Shown piece by piece: positions 41,929 through 51,694 of a stretch of DNA of 64,000 nucleotides (positions within the stretch are counted from its first letter, which is position 1; the number at the start of each line of letters is the position of its first letter). A program made the translations under genes and the position numbers. This DNA is from Brevibacterium renqingii (GTDB lineage: Bacteria > Actinomycetota > Actinomycetes > Actinomycetales > Brevibacteriaceae): NCBI RefSeq assembly GCF_017808105.1, contig NZ_JADBHF010000008.1, positions 124,001 to 188,000 of the forward strand, in the 5' to 3' direction. The notes under the pieces are model-generated. The model was not told the origin of the DNA and searched no databases. It was given only the letters and a program-made list of their open reading frames with translations.

Positions 41929-43277
41929 GCCCGGGCAGCGGTGATCAGATCGCGATACCAGCGGTAGGAGGCCTTCGGGGTCCTGGTTCCGGAGTCCATA
42001 TCGACGTGGACGAGTCCGAAGCGCTGGGTCCACCCATCGGCCCATTCGAAATTGTCCAGCAGCGACCACACCGTGTAGCCGTCGATGACCACGCCGGCGG
42101 CCAGGGCCTCGGTCACAGCGCGGAGGTGCTCGCGCAGGTAGTCGATGCGCCGGACATCGGCGATCTCCTCCTCGCATGTGTCCGGTTCGGGGAAGGACGC
42201 CCCGTTCTCGGAGATGACGACAGGGGGCAGACGGTCGCCGTAGCGGTGCTGCATGTCGATGAGGAGATCCCGCATCGTATCTGGCCGGATCGGCCACATC
42301 GGGCCGAACCCGGTCGTCGCAGCTCCGGGAGTCGGAACCATCTCGAAGGGCAGAGGACCGCTGGCTGCGCGCACAGTGATCGGGTTGTAGCAGTTGAAGC
42401 CGTAGACCTCGTTCGGCGCCGAGATGAGTTCCATGTCTCCGGCGAACACGGGCATCTCGGCCCCGAACCCGGTCAGATCGGGGTAGGCGCCGAGGAGCAG
42501 CGGATCGGCGAAGAGCCGGTTGAGGATCGTGTCGAGCATTCCCGCGGCTGCGAGGTCGGCCTCGGAGGAGGTCTCGGGCAGGATGAGGCTGTGGTTGATC
42601 GCAGGCGAGACCTGCCGAGAGCCGTGTTCGCGCAGGATCGCGGCGGCGATGCCGTGGGCGAGCAGCTGATGATGGACTGTCGGCAGAGCGTCGAAGAGCA
42701 TTGTGTGCCCGGGAGCCAGTTCACCCAGTGCGTACCCCTGCAATGCCGTCGATGCGGGTTCGTTGATGGTGTACCAGTGGTGGACCCGGTCACCGAGGCG
42801 GTCGGCCACGATCGAGGTGTACTCGCCGAAGCGGTGAGCAGTGTCGCGATCGAGCCAGCCGCCGGCTGATTCCAAAGCCACCGGCAGGTCCCAGTGGTAC
42901 AGGGTCGGTTCGGGTGTGATCCCGGCGGTCAGGAGCCCGTCGACGAGGCGGTCATAGTAGTCGAGGCCCGCGAAATTCACGCTCGGGTCGATGCCCGCTT
43001 CCGGGACGATGCGAGTCCAGGAGATCGAGAACCTGTAGCGATCGATGCCGAGGCCGGCGAGCAGCGCGATGTCCTCGTCGAACCGATGGTAGCTGTCCGG
43101 TCCCGGTTCTGCTGTGCTGCCGTCGACGACGTTTCCCGGGGTGTCGACGAAGTCATCCCAGATGGAACGCCCGCGCCCATCGGCGGTCCGTGCGCCTTCG
43201 ATCTGGAAAGCAGCCGTGGCGGCGGAGAATCGGAGCCCGGCGAGTTCTCGAGCATCGAGGGGAGGAATGCCGTCCAT
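41925..43277 (-). CDS. Family 1 glycoside hydrolase (beta-glucosidase type)
   Basis: A 450-residue GH1 enzyme that hydrolyses beta-glucosides or related beta-glycosides. The acid/base glutamate is in YTINEPAS and the nucleophile in VISENGASF. The N terminus FSAATAAFQIEGA and C-terminal SLLDNFEWADGW are family hallmarks. No signal peptide, so it acts in the cytoplasm, consistent with the coupled transporter. ATG 43277 lacks a strong ribosome site. A tRNA-Ala lies 90 bp upstream. Confidence 0.92.
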   Translation of the reverse strand: MDGIPPLDARELAGLRFSAATAAFQIEGARTADGRGRSIWDDFVDTPGNVVDGSTAEPGPDSYHRFDEDIALLAGLGIDRYRFSISWTRIVPEAGIDPSVNFAGLDYYDRLVDGLLTAGITPEPTLYHWDLPVALESAGGWLDRDTAHRFGEYTSIVADRLGDRVHHWYTINEPASTALQGYALGELAPGHTMLFDALPTVHHQLLAHGIAAAILREHGSRQVSPAINHSLILPETSSEADLAAAGMLDTILNRLFADPLLLGAYPDLTGFGAEMPVFAGDMELISAPNEVYGFNCYNPITVRAASGPLPFEMVPTPGAATTGFGPMWPIRPDTMRDLLIDMQHRYGDRLPPVVISENGASFPEPDTCEEEIADVRRIDYLREHLRAVTEALAAGVVIDGYTVWSLLDNFEWADGWTQRFGLVHVDMDSGTRTPKASYRWYRDLITAARA

Positions 43278-43366
43278 GCGTCGAATATGTCATGGAAGAG
43301 CACGGCCCGCAACAGACCCGTCAGATGCGGACCGGACCGGGAGTGGAGTGGTTCCAAGGGTGTCTG

Positions 43367-43439
43367 TGGAGCTAAGGGGAATCGAACCCCTGACCTTCTC
43401 ATTGCGAACGAGACGCTCTACCAACTGAGCTATAGCCCC
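43367..43439 (-). tRNA. tRNA-Ala (CGC)
   Basis: The reverse complement forms a 73-nt cloverleaf: acceptor GGGGCTA with TAGCTCC, anticodon loop TTCGCAA (anticodon CGC), T arm AGGGG-TTCGATT-CCCCT, and discriminator A. The 3' CCA is not encoded. It is the second Ala isoacceptor in the window. Confidence 0.93.
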
Positions 43440-43579
43440 TTGCGGTACTCAGCTTACGCCTGACACCCCCGCAGACCAAAATGGCTTCGTCACTGAACAT
43501 GTCGGCAGTCGCATTCCTGGTGACGGGCCTGGTCGACGGGTACAGTCGGCAGTGAGTCCCCTCGATGAAAGGACGTGTT

Positions 43580-44791
43580 ATGACCCAGGAATTCGGAACA
43601 GTCGTCATCGGCGCAGGCATCGGCGGCGGCACCGTTGTCGAGTCGCTGCGCGAAGCCGGCTATCCCGCCTCGATCGCTCTCGTAGGAGCCGATCCGGCTG
43701 CTCCCTATTATCGCCCGGACCTGTCGAAGAAGGTGATGCTCGAAGGCTCGGATCCGGCCGATTCCGCTCTGCGCGGTGAGGAATGGTATGGGGCGCACGA
43801 TGTGAGCACGTTCTTCGGCACGGAGGTCAGCTCCATCGATCCGGCAGCGCGGACCGTGACTCTCGATGACGGGGAACAGATCCGGTATGGCCAGGCGATC
43901 CTGGCGACCGGCTCGACCCCGCGCACGCTGGGTGTGCCCGGCGAGCAGCTGGCCAACGTCCACACCCTCCGCGACGTCGGAGACGCAGTGGCCATCCGTT
44001 CGCAGTTCGGCAAGGGCAAGAAGGTCGCCGTCATCGGCGGAGGCTGGATCGGCCTCGAGGTCGCCGCGGCGGCGAGGAGCCACGACTGCGATGTCACGGT
44101 CATCCTCCACACGGATGAATCACCTCTCTCGAGCGTGCTCGGGCGGGAGCTCGGCCAGCACTTCGAGGAGCTGCACGAGAAGAACGGCGTCACCTTCCTC
44201 AAGCAGGCGGATACGACGTCGTTCGTCGGTTCCACCGCCGTCGAAGCCGTCGAGACCAGCGTCGGCAGCGTCCCTGTCGATCTCGTCGTCATCGGCATCG
44301 GCGCGGATCCGACTGTCGAGACGGCCGCCTCGGCGGGCCTGAAGACGGACGACGGTGTCCTCGTCGATGAGCACATGCGGACCTCCGACGGCAGCATCCT
44401 GGCCATCGGCGACCTCGCGAACGCCCAGAACATCCTGCGCGGTGAACGCCTGCGGATCGAGCACTGGGACAACGCGGTGAGACAGGCCGAGGTCGCGGCC
44501 TCGACGATCACCGGCGGCAACCGGGCCTACGATTGGCAGCCGTACTTCTACACCGATCAGTACGACCTCGGCATGGAGTACGTCGGTCGCGGCAGCGCCG
44601 GCGATGAGGTCGTCCTCCGCGGTGACAAGTCCAGCGGCGAATTCATCGTGTTCTGGAGAAGGGACGGGCGGGTCACTGCGGCCATGAACGTCAACGTCTG
44701 GGACTATGGCGACGAGCTTCGCGCCCTCATCGGCAAGGAGGTCTCCGCCGAGCGCCTGGGCGATGAGCAGGTCCCGGTCGGCGAACTCTGA
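43580..44791 (+). CDS. Ferredoxin/rubredoxin-reductase-like FAD/NAD oxidoreductase
   Basis: A 403-residue two-dinucleotide-binding flavoprotein. VIGAGIGGGTVVESLREAGY binds FAD, VIGGGWIGLEVAAAARSHDC binds NAD(P)H, and LAIGDLAN closes the FAD site. The family reduces ferredoxin, rubredoxin or putidaredoxin for oxygenases. No ferredoxin or P450 is adjacent. ATG 43580 has AAAGGA 8 nt upstream; the longer frame adds only five residues. TACAGT at 43539-43544 may be the -10 box. Confidence 0.87.
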   Translation: MTQEFGTVVIGAGIGGGTVVESLREAGYPASIALVGADPAAPYYRPDLSKKVMLEGSDPADSALRGEEWYGAHDVSTFFGTEVSSIDPAARTVTLDDGEQIRYGQAILATGSTPRTLGVPGEQLANVHTLRDVGDAVAIRSQFGKGKKVAVIGGGWIGLEVAAAARSHDCDVTVILHTDESPLSSVLGRELGQHFEELHEKNGVTFLKQADTTSFVGSTAVEAVETSVGSVPVDLVVIGIGADPTVETAASAGLKTDDGVLVDEHMRTSDGSILAIGDLANAQNILRGERLRIEHWDNAVRQAEVAASTITGGNRAYDWQPYFYTDQYDLGMEYVGRGSAGDEVVLRGDKSSGEFIVFWRRDGRVTAAMNVNVWDYGDELRALIGKEVSAERLGDEQVPVGEL

Positions 44792-44888
44792 TCAGTGCCG
44801 GTGACACAGGCTCGCGGGGTCGGTGGCTGCGGCCGCCGGCCCCGAGTCATGGATGCCGGCCGCCGTCGCCTCTGGCATCCTGGGAGAC

Positions 44889-45611
44889 ATGGATTCGCTC
44901 TTCGCCGATGAGGCTTTCGACCGTCGACCGAGCATCGTCGCTCCGGGCGCGGTGTGGATACCGGGATTCCTCTCCGAGCAGGCGCAGAGCTGGATCATCG
45001 CTCGCTGGGCCGAATGGCAGTCCGGACCGGTGCCGCCCCATGCCACCACCATTGCCGGCCACCCGATGAGTGTGCGCACGATCGGTCTCGGGTGGCATTG
45101 GCGGCCGGGTCGTTACGATCGCCGCGCCGCCGACGTCAACAACCGCAGAGTGCTCCCCTTCCCCGATTGGATGACACGCTTGGGACGGCAGGTCCTGCAG
45201 GCGGCCACGGCAGTCGTCGACGACGCCGACGACCAGCCAGCGGACACTGCTGCCGCCTGGGGATTCGTTCCGAACGGCTACCATCCGGATGTGGCGCTCG
45301 TGAACTACTACGATGCGCAGGCGAAGATGGGCATGCATCAGGACAAGGACGAATTCGATCCGGCACCTGTCGTCTCACTGTCCCTGGGCGATACCTGCCT
45401 CTTCCGGTTCGGCAACAGCGAGCACCGCAACCGACCGTACACCGATCTCCGTCTGGCGTCCGGCGATGCATTCGTCTTCGGCGGACCGGCTCGGTTCGCC
45501 TATCACGGGGTGCGGTCGATCCAGCCGGGAACCGCACCGGAGGCCGGACGTCTGGATCACCTCGGCGGCGGAAGGATCAACATCACGATGCGCACCACCG
45601 GCCGCGGCTGA
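44889..45611 (+). CDS. alkB: AlkB-like 2-oxoglutarate/Fe(II) DNA dealkylase
   Basis: A 240-residue AlkB-family dioxygenase. The iron triad is His and Asp in MHQDKDE with a distal His in YHGVRSI, and RINITMR carries the two arginines that bind 2-oxoglutarate. It reverses 1-methyladenine and 3-methylcytosine in DNA by oxidation. ATG 44889 follows GGGAGAC. It lies 11.6 kb from ogt/ada-alkA rather than in that cluster. It converges on the Mrp operon. Confidence 0.88.
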   Translation: MDSLFADEAFDRRPSIVAPGAVWIPGFLSEQAQSWIIARWAEWQSGPVPPHATTIAGHPMSVRTIGLGWHWRPGRYDRRAADVNNRRVLPFPDWMTRLGRQVLQAATAVVDDADDQPADTAAAWGFVPNGYHPDVALVNYYDAQAKMGMHQDKDEFDPAPVVSLSLGDTCLFRFGNSEHRNRPYTDLRLASGDAFVFGGPARFAYHGVRSIQPGTAPEAGRLDHLGGGRINITMRTTGRG

Positions 45612-45652
45612 GGCTGCTCTGCGCCAGGAATCAGGATCACTCGGAGCCGAAC

Positions 45653-46042
45653 TCAGGGTCGGTCCGTGCCCGGCTCGACGTCCTCAGCCCCGACCGGCGG
45701 CTGCGCGAGCCGGTTCGGGGAGGTCTTGCGGAAGACCGGCTGACCGGAGAGCACCGCGGAACGTGCCAGCGTGTTGCTCGCCACCGAAGACACGATGATC
45801 AGGCACAGCACGGCCACGACGGCCATGAGCAGTGACACCCAGTCGAAGCCCGATGCGTGCAGGTCGAAGACGTAGGCGGCGACGACGATGAGCGGCATGC
45901 CCAGTCCCGTCGCCGGGGAGAACACATTGATCCGCGACAGCGAGTCGCGGACCCGGAACATCGCCAGTGCGGAGGACAGCAGCAGCAGTGAGCCGGTGAT
46001 GCCGAAGATCCCGACGAGGACGGTGGCCAGTGTCTCGTTCAT
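45653..46042 (-). CDS. mrpG: Na+/H+ antiporter subunit MrpG
   Basis: A 129-residue MrpG/MnhG with three hydrophobic helices (ILVGIFGITGSLLLLSSALA and the MFRVRDSLSRINVFSPATG loop are typical). It is the last subunit of the multisubunit antiporter, needed for sodium export and alkaline pH balance. ATG 46042 overlaps the mrpF stop by a base. The C-terminal polar tail of about 40 residues is longer than in most MrpG. Confidence 0.9.
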   Translation of the reverse strand: MNETLATVLVGIFGITGSLLLLSSALAMFRVRDSLSRINVFSPATGLGMPLIVVAAYVFDLHASGFDWVSLLMAVVAVLCLIIVSSVASNTLARSAVLSGQPVFRKTSPNRLAQPPVGAEDVEPGTDRP

Positions 46043-46302
46043 CAGCGGTGCCCCCTGGTGAGGATGCGGGCCAGAGCGATGGTCGCCAGTATCCCCACCA
46101 TGGAGGAGAGGAAGACGACGTCGAGGACGACCGAGGAGGACACGGCGATGCCGAGCATCGTCACGATCGCGATGGACGAGAAGTAGATGAGGTCCGAGAC
46201 CACCGCCCGCGAACCCTGGTCACGGGCGGTGAGGACTCGGACGAGGCCGATGATGATGGCTGCGGCGAGGATGAGCGCGCAGATGCTGACGACGACGGTC
46301 AT
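46042..46302 (-). CDS. mrpF: Na+/H+ antiporter subunit MrpF
   Basis: An 86-residue MrpF/MnhF with three hydrophobic helices; LVRVLTARDQGSRAVVSDLIYF is a family hallmark. It sits between mrpE and mrpG with overlapping ends and acts in the membrane complex. Confidence 0.9.
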   Translation of the reverse strand: MTVVVSICALILAAAIIIGLVRVLTARDQGSRAVVSDLIYFSSIAIVTMLGIAVSSSVVLDVVFLSSMVGILATIALARILTRGHR

Positions 46303-46676
46303 GGGCGATCTCCTTCGGACTCGGTGCGCAGCCCGGGGGCCCGTCCCCGGGTCATGGCGAGCAGACGGGACTCCATGTCGATGAGTCCGGCCAGGGCCTC
46401 TTCCTCCGATTCCTCGAACAGCGCATGGACGAACAGCACGGGCGGCTGTGTCGAGGTCCCGGCGGCGATGGCTGCGACGAGCGTGCCCGGGGTGATCGTG
46501 ATCGACGAGGCGAAGAGCGTGACCTCGAGGTCCGTGGCGCAGCGCAGCGGAAGCTCGACGATCATCGGCTGCGCGTAATCGGCCCGGAACAGTCGGGTGA
46601 CGACGGTGAAGGAGCCGGTGACGACGGCCCGCAGGATGAAGCCGACATAGGACACGCCGCGGATGATTCGAATCAA
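46299..46676 (-). CDS. mrpE: Na+/H+ antiporter subunit MrpE
   Basis: A 125-residue MrpE. VTRLFRADYAQPMIVELPLR, followed by ITITPGTLVAAIA, is typical. The start is TTG 46676, overlapping the mrpD stop as TTGA; the much longer frame runs through mrpD and is rejected. Compared with MrpE of other bacteria it lacks most of the first helical pair, but a shortened N terminus occurs in the family. It needs the other Mrp subunits. Confidence 0.85.
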   Translation of the reverse strand: MIRIIRGVSYVGFILRAVVTGSFTVVTRLFRADYAQPMIVELPLRCATDLEVTLFASSITITPGTLVAAIAAGTSTQPPVLFVHALFEESEEEALAGLIDMESRLLAMTRGRAPGLRTESEGDRP

Positions 46677-48190
46677 GGTGTCATCACCGCCTGAACGTAG
46701 TCGCTGTGATCGAGAAGACCGTCGGCGGCCCGCTGGGTGATGTCGAGCAGCGGCTCCGGGAAGCAGAAGAGCGCCGCGGAGAGGCCGATCATGATCGTGG
46801 CCGGCACGAGCAGCCGTGCGGGGATGCGCACACTGCGGAGGATCGGCTGTGCCGGGGCACGACCGGTCTCGGCCGAATCGGGACGATAGGTCTGCATCGG
46901 CGGCCCCCAGAAGGTGTTGCGCCATGTGCGCTGCAGGGCCAGCAGGCTGATGAGCGCTCCGACGACGATGGTCGACACGAGGACCCACCCGCGGCTGCTG
47001 CCGCTGTCCGTGGCCGCAGTGATGAGCCCGACCTTGCCCCACAGTCCCGAGGTCGGCGGCAGGCCGATGAGCGAGAAGAGTCCGAGGACCATGAGCACGG
47101 TCGCCCATCTCTCGCGTCCGGCGAGTCCGGACAGCTTCCGGAAGGACCCAGTCCCGTAGGTCTGCTCGACCGCGCCCATGATGAGCAGCAGGCCGGCCAT
47201 CGTGATCATGTGATGGACCATGTAGAAAGCGCCGGCGCCGAGCGCGGCCGAGGTCAGCAGGGTGACGCCGAGCAGGATGTGTCCGACGCCCGCGATCATC
47301 TGGAATCCGAGGACGTTGCGAACGCGCACCTGCCCGAACCCGGAGATCGCACCGATGAGGATGCTGACCACGGCGACGATGAGCAGCACGGACACCCAGG
47401 GGGCAGGGTCACCGTAGACCGTGGTGTAGATGCGGTAGATCGCGTAGAGGCCGACCTTCGAATGGAGCCCGGAGAACAGGGACATCATGCCGGCCGAGGT
47501 GTTCGGATAGCTGCGCACGAGCCACCCGTGGAAGGGCGCGCCACCGGCCTTGATGAGCAGCGACAGCAGCACCACGCCGAGGGCGATGCCAGCCTGTCCG
47601 GTCGGTCTGCCCTGGTCGGCGAGGACGGCGAGGTTGACCGTGCCGGTGGCACCGTAGACGAACCCGACGCCGATGAGCAGCATCGTCGAGGTGAGCAGGT
47701 TGACCATGACGTAGAGACGTCCGATGCCGAGTCTGCGCCAGGTGCCGGTGACGGCGATGAGCGCATAGGCCGGCAGCATCATCACTTCGACGAACACGAA
47801 GAAGTTGAACAGATCACCTGTCAGCAGAGCGCCGTAGACGCCGGTGAGCATCATCAGGATCAGCGCCGGCACGAAGCGGTACTGGTCTTCTCCGGTGATG
47901 ATGAGGAAGAGACAGCTGACGAGCGCGACCAGCGAGGTCAGCACGAGCATGAGCGCGGTGAAGGTGTCAGAGACGAACACGATCGCAAGTCCGGGTACGT
48001 AGTCTCCCACTGAATGAGCGATCACCGGTGTGTCCCGATGGATGCCGAGCAGCCAGATTCCGCTGCCGCCGACGAAGATCGGCGCGGCCAGGAGCAGGAG
48101 ACGGTCGAAGGTGCGAGAGGTGATGAGCACGCTCAGCGCCGAGGACAGCAGAGGCACGCCGATGAGCAGGAGGAGAAGGGCCGAGTTCAT
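46673..48190 (-). CDS. mrpD: Na+/H+ antiporter subunit MrpD
   Basis: A 505-residue MrpD, a homologue of respiratory complex I subunit ND2/ND4, with about 14 helices. KAGGAPFHGWLVRSYPNTS has the conserved lysine and histidine of this family. It forms the ion-transport core with MrpA. Its start ATG 48190 overlaps the mrpC stop by 4 bp. Confidence 0.93.
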   Translation of the reverse strand: MNSALLLLLIGVPLLSSALSVLITSRTFDRLLLLAAPIFVGGSGIWLLGIHRDTPVIAHSVGDYVPGLAIVFVSDTFTALMLVLTSLVALVSCLFLIITGEDQYRFVPALILMMLTGVYGALLTGDLFNFFVFVEVMMLPAYALIAVTGTWRRLGIGRLYVMVNLLTSTMLLIGVGFVYGATGTVNLAVLADQGRPTGQAGIALGVVLLSLLIKAGGAPFHGWLVRSYPNTSAGMMSLFSGLHSKVGLYAIYRIYTTVYGDPAPWVSVLLIVAVVSILIGAISGFGQVRVRNVLGFQMIAGVGHILLGVTLLTSAALGAGAFYMVHHMITMAGLLLIMGAVEQTYGTGSFRKLSGLAGRERWATVLMVLGLFSLIGLPPTSGLWGKVGLITAATDSGSSRGWVLVSTIVVGALISLLALQRTWRNTFWGPPMQTYRPDSAETGRAPAQPILRSVRIPARLLVPATIMIGLSAALFCFPEPLLDITQRAADGLLDHSDYVQAVMTP

Positions 48191-48519
48191 GAGTCGCGCT
48201 CCTCCCCCGTCTCGGGACTGCGTTTCTGGTCGTCGTCATGGCCGAGCACGGCCAGGGCGAGCATGAAGATGGTCACGGCCAGGGTGATGACGATGGCGGT
48301 GAGGACGAAGGCCTGAGGCAGCGGATCCGCCGCTTCGGCCAGACCGCCGCGACCGGCCAGCGGTTCGTCTCTCCAGGCACCGACTCCCGCCGAGAGCAGG
48401 ATGAAGTTCGCCGCGTGCGAGATGAGGGTGAGGCCGAAGACTCCCCTGACCATCGACCGCTGCATCATGAGGTAGACGCCGCCGGCGGTGAGGACGCCGA
48501 TGGTGAGTGCGAGGATCAC
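48187..48519 (-). CDS. mrpC: Na+/H+ antiporter subunit MrpC
   Basis: A 110-residue MrpC (NuoK-like) with three helices; GGVYLMMQRSMVRGVFGLTL and LISHAANFILLSAG are diagnostic. GTG 48519 overlaps the mrpA stop (GTGA). It has a polar C-terminal tail (GHDDDQKRSPETGEERD) that is probably cytoplasmic. Confidence 0.92.
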   Translation of the reverse strand: MILALTIGVLTAGGVYLMMQRSMVRGVFGLTLISHAANFILLSAGVGAWRDEPLAGRGGLAEAADPLPQAFVLTAIVITLAVTIFMLALAVLGHDDDQKRSPETGEERDS

Positions 48520-51500
48520 GGTGCCTCCTGCCTTTCGACGGGCGGATCCTCATGCCGTTCGACCGGCGGGTCCCCGCGCAGGATGTGCGTCGAGGTCGCG
48601 CGCACCCGCTCCTCCGCCGAAGCCTGGGCGGCCCGTCTGCTGCGTTCCGGCCGTTCCCCGCGGATCGCTTCCATCGGACCGCTGAGCTCGCCGTAGAGCA
48701 GCTCGTCGGCGCGTTCGCGGGTGCGTTCGACGTCACGGTGGATGATGCCATTGGTGAGCACATCGTCACCGGCCGGAGTCGCGGCCGAATCCGAGACGCC
48801 GAGGAGGTTGAACGACAGCAGCATGAGTCCGAGCACCGCAAGATAGACGCCGAGGTCGAACAGCATCGACGTCGTCCAATGCTGACCGGCGAATTCGGTG
48901 TGCATGGGTTTGAGGAAGGAACCGGCGAAGACGAGCCCGATGATCCCGGTCACCACTGCGGTGGCGACGCCGGAGCCGATGAGGTACAGCGGTGCCCGCG
49001 GCGGACCGATCGCGCGGTCCTTCGCCGTCGACAAGTAGGCCAGTCCGATGACGGCCGCCCCCACGAGCGCGGCGATGAATCCCCCGCCAGGTGAGTTGTG
49101 CCCGCGCCAGAAGATCAGCAGGGAGGTCACGGCCAGCAGCGGGCCGAGGACCTTGATCGTCAGCTGCAGCGGGATGACGTTCGGCCATGCTTCATGGACG
49201 GCACGGTAGGCGGTGGTGCCCTTCGGCCTGATCGACACCCACGGCGGGCGCGGGGGTTCGGGAATGTTCTCGGCCGGAGGATCGATGTACTTGTCCTTCA
49301 CCGTCGACATGACGGCGACGATGGCGATGCCGGCCATACCGAGCACCGTCAGCTCCCCCAGGGTGTCGAGCGCACGGAATTCGACGAGGATCGTGTTGAC
49401 GATGTTGTCTCCCCCACTGATCTCGGGAGCATGCTCGAGATAGTAGCGGCCGAGATCGGAGCGCTCCCGGCGCCCGTTGAGGACAAGGGTCAGAGCACTC
49501 ATGCAGGCTCCGACGATGATCGCGAAGATCAGGCGGGGACTCTGCTTCCGTTTCGGATAGCGCCAGAACGACCGAGGCAGCTTCTGCAGCACGAGCATGA
49601 TCACGATGATCGTCATCGCCTCGACGAGCAGTTGGGTGAGGGTGACGTCGGGGGCGCCGAGGGCGAGGATCTGCACCGTGGCGAGGATCCCGACCGCGGA
49701 GAGCGCGACCACTGTCGTCAGGCGCGAATGGGACGTGCAGACCACGAGCACGGCGACGGCGATGAGCACGAGGAGGATGAGGTCCACAGGACGTGCCAGC
49801 CCCTCCTGCAGAGGCGGCAGATCCCGGTATACGGCGGGAATCGCACCGATGGCCAGCACGCTCAGCCCCGCCAGGGACAGGGCGAGGTACGGACCGGAAT
49901 TCGCCGGCCTCACGAATGCCGAGAGCACATGCCCGGCGCGGCGCAGTCCCCGGTTGAGCGCGTCGATCACATCCGAGCCGTCGAAGGGCAGTGTGGCACG
50001 GTGGAAGAAGACGAAGACCTGCGAGCGTTTGACGATGATGAGCACACCGACGGCGATGATCAGAGCCGAGGCGAGCAGTTCGATGTTCACCCCGTGCCAC
50101 AGCGCCAGATGCACAGACCCTGTCGCGGTCGGCATCGCCGCGCGAACCACCTGATCGAGCGGGTTATCGAAGGCGAAGAGCACGAAGCTCAACGGGATCG
50201 AGGCGACGATCGGCAAGGCCGCGGCCGTGAGCATGACGGACGAGCCCTGGTGGAGGCGGCGCGGCTCGGGTTCGCGCCCGTCGATGAAGCTGCCCCAGAC
50301 GGTCTTCGCACAGTAGGCGAACGTGAGCACGGAGGCGCCGACGGCGACGAGGAGAGTCGTCCACCCGGTCCAGTCGCCTCCCGGTGCTTCGCCGAGGGCC
50401 ACGAACAGGGACTCCTTCGACACGAAACCCAGCAGCGGCGGGATGCCCGCCATCGACGCGCAGCCGATGATCATGACCGCAAACGAGGCGGGGGCGGTGC
50501 GCATGAGCTTGGGGATGCGTGCCAGATCGCGGGTCCCCGCGAGATGATCGACGACGCCGACCATCATGAACAGACCGGATTTGAATAGGGCGTGGGCGAT
50601 GACGTGCAGGGTGGCCGCGGCGATGGCCGCCTCGGTGCCGACGCCGATGACGGCGGTGATGAGACCGAGCTGCGAGACGGTCGAATAGGCCATGAGCTTC
50701 TTCACATCGTGCTGGTTGAGCGCGAACCAGCCGCCGAGGCAGGCCGTGACCAGCCCGGCGCCGATGAGCAGACCGTTCCAGGCGGGGGTCGCGTGGAAGG
50801 TCGGCGAGAACCGCAGCAGGAGGAAGATCCCGGCCTTCACCACTGCCGCAGCGTGCAGATAGGCCGAGACCGGAGTGGCGGCGGCCATCGCATCTGGCAG
50901 CCAGGGATGGAACGGGAACTGGGCGGATTTGGTCATAGCCGCGATCGCGACGAGAAGCGCGACGAGCGTCGTCACCTCGGGCTGGCCCGCCCAGACGGGA
51001 GAGCTGATCGCCTCATGCAGGTTCGTCGTCCCGGTCGCCGCGATGATGACCCCGGTCGCGACCAGCAGGCTGAGTCCCCCGATGAAGGTGAAGAGCATGG
51101 TGCGCAGGGCGGGCGCCTGCCCCGGCGAGCCGGACCGGGCGATGAGGAAGAACGACGCAAGCGAGGTCAGCTCCCAGCACACGAACAGGACGAGGACGTC
51201 GTTGCTGAGCACGAGAGCGACCATGGAGAAGGTGAAGATCACCATCAGCCAGTAGAAGCTCGTATTGCGTCCCGGTGAGAGGTACTTCGTCGAGTAGGCG
51301 AAGACCACGGCGCCGATGATCAGCGCGATATAGGTGAAGACGACGCCGATGCCGTCGGCGCGCAGGGCCAGATCGACACCCAGCGTGGGAATCCAGGGAT
51401 AGGAGACCTCCGGGGTGTTCCCGGCCATCACCTCGGCGGCGGTGGGGGTGAACAGACCAGCCACGCCCAGATAGGCGGCTGCCAAGGGCCAACCGCTGGC

Positions 51501-51572
51501 CCTCCCCGCAACGCGGGTGAGGAAGGGAGTGAGAGCGACGAGTGCGGCAAGTGCGATAATCGTTAGGATCAT
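48516..51572 (-). CDS. mrpA: Na+/H+ antiporter subunit MrpA with fused MrpB domain
   Basis: A 1018-residue protein. The first ~500 residues are the MrpA/ND5-like core (RSGSPGQAPALRTMLFTFIGG, KSAQFPFHPWLPDAMAAATP with the conserved lysine and proline). This is followed by MbhD/MbhE-like segments and a C-terminal MrpB domain (about 800-930; PGGGFIAALVGAAVIGLAYL). A separate mrpB gene is absent. The last ~85 residues are charged and hydrophilic with the repeat DPPVER[HQ]E. It is the first gene of the A(B)-C-D-E-F-G operon and probably needs the whole complex at the membrane. ATG 51572 has GAGG upstream. Confidence 0.92.
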   Translation of the reverse strand: MILTIIALAALVALTPFLTRVAGRASGWPLAAAYLGVAGLFTPTAAEVMAGNTPEVSYPWIPTLGVDLALRADGIGVVFTYIALIIGAVVFAYSTKYLSPGRNTSFYWLMVIFTFSMVALVLSNDVLVLFVCWELTSLASFFLIARSGSPGQAPALRTMLFTFIGGLSLLVATGVIIAATGTTNLHEAISSPVWAGQPEVTTLVALLVAIAAMTKSAQFPFHPWLPDAMAAATPVSAYLHAAAVVKAGIFLLLRFSPTFHATPAWNGLLIGAGLVTACLGGWFALNQHDVKKLMAYSTVSQLGLITAVIGVGTEAAIAAATLHVIAHALFKSGLFMMVGVVDHLAGTRDLARIPKLMRTAPASFAVMIIGCASMAGIPPLLGFVSKESLFVALGEAPGGDWTGWTTLLVAVGASVLTFAYCAKTVWGSFIDGREPEPRRLHQGSSVMLTAAALPIVASIPLSFVLFAFDNPLDQVVRAAMPTATGSVHLALWHGVNIELLASALIIAVGVLIIVKRSQVFVFFHRATLPFDGSDVIDALNRGLRRAGHVLSAFVRPANSGPYLALSLAGLSVLAIGAIPAVYRDLPPLQEGLARPVDLILLVLIAVAVLVVCTSHSRLTTVVALSAVGILATVQILALGAPDVTLTQLLVEAMTIIVIMLVLQKLPRSFWRYPKRKQSPRLIFAIIVGACMSALTLVLNGRRERSDLGRYYLEHAPEISGGDNIVNTILVEFRALDTLGELTVLGMAGIAIVAVMSTVKDKYIDPPAENIPEPPRPPWVSIRPKGTTAYRAVHEAWPNVIPLQLTIKVLGPLLAVTSLLIFWRGHNSPGGGFIAALVGAAVIGLAYLSTAKDRAIGPPRAPLYLIGSGVATAVVTGIIGLVFAGSFLKPMHTEFAGQHWTTSMLFDLGVYLAVLGLMLLSFNLLGVSDSAATPAGDDVLTNGIIHRDVERTRERADELLYGELSGPMEAIRGERPERSRRAAQASAEERVRATSTHILRGDPPVERHEDPPVERQEAP

Positions 51573-51694
51573 GACCGGGCCTCAGCGGCCGCGGGCACAG
51601 GTGACAGTTCCTTCACTCACTGATCCTTCATCGCGATGTGCGCACATTGACAGACACAGACTTTCGAAGAATCAGACTATCGACTCGGAGTTCC

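Noticed and set aside
46706..50588. Long plus-strand frames (46706-48013 and 49098-50588) opposite mrpD and mrpA
   Set aside because: Antisense to well-supported antiporter subunits; composition typical of shadow frames.
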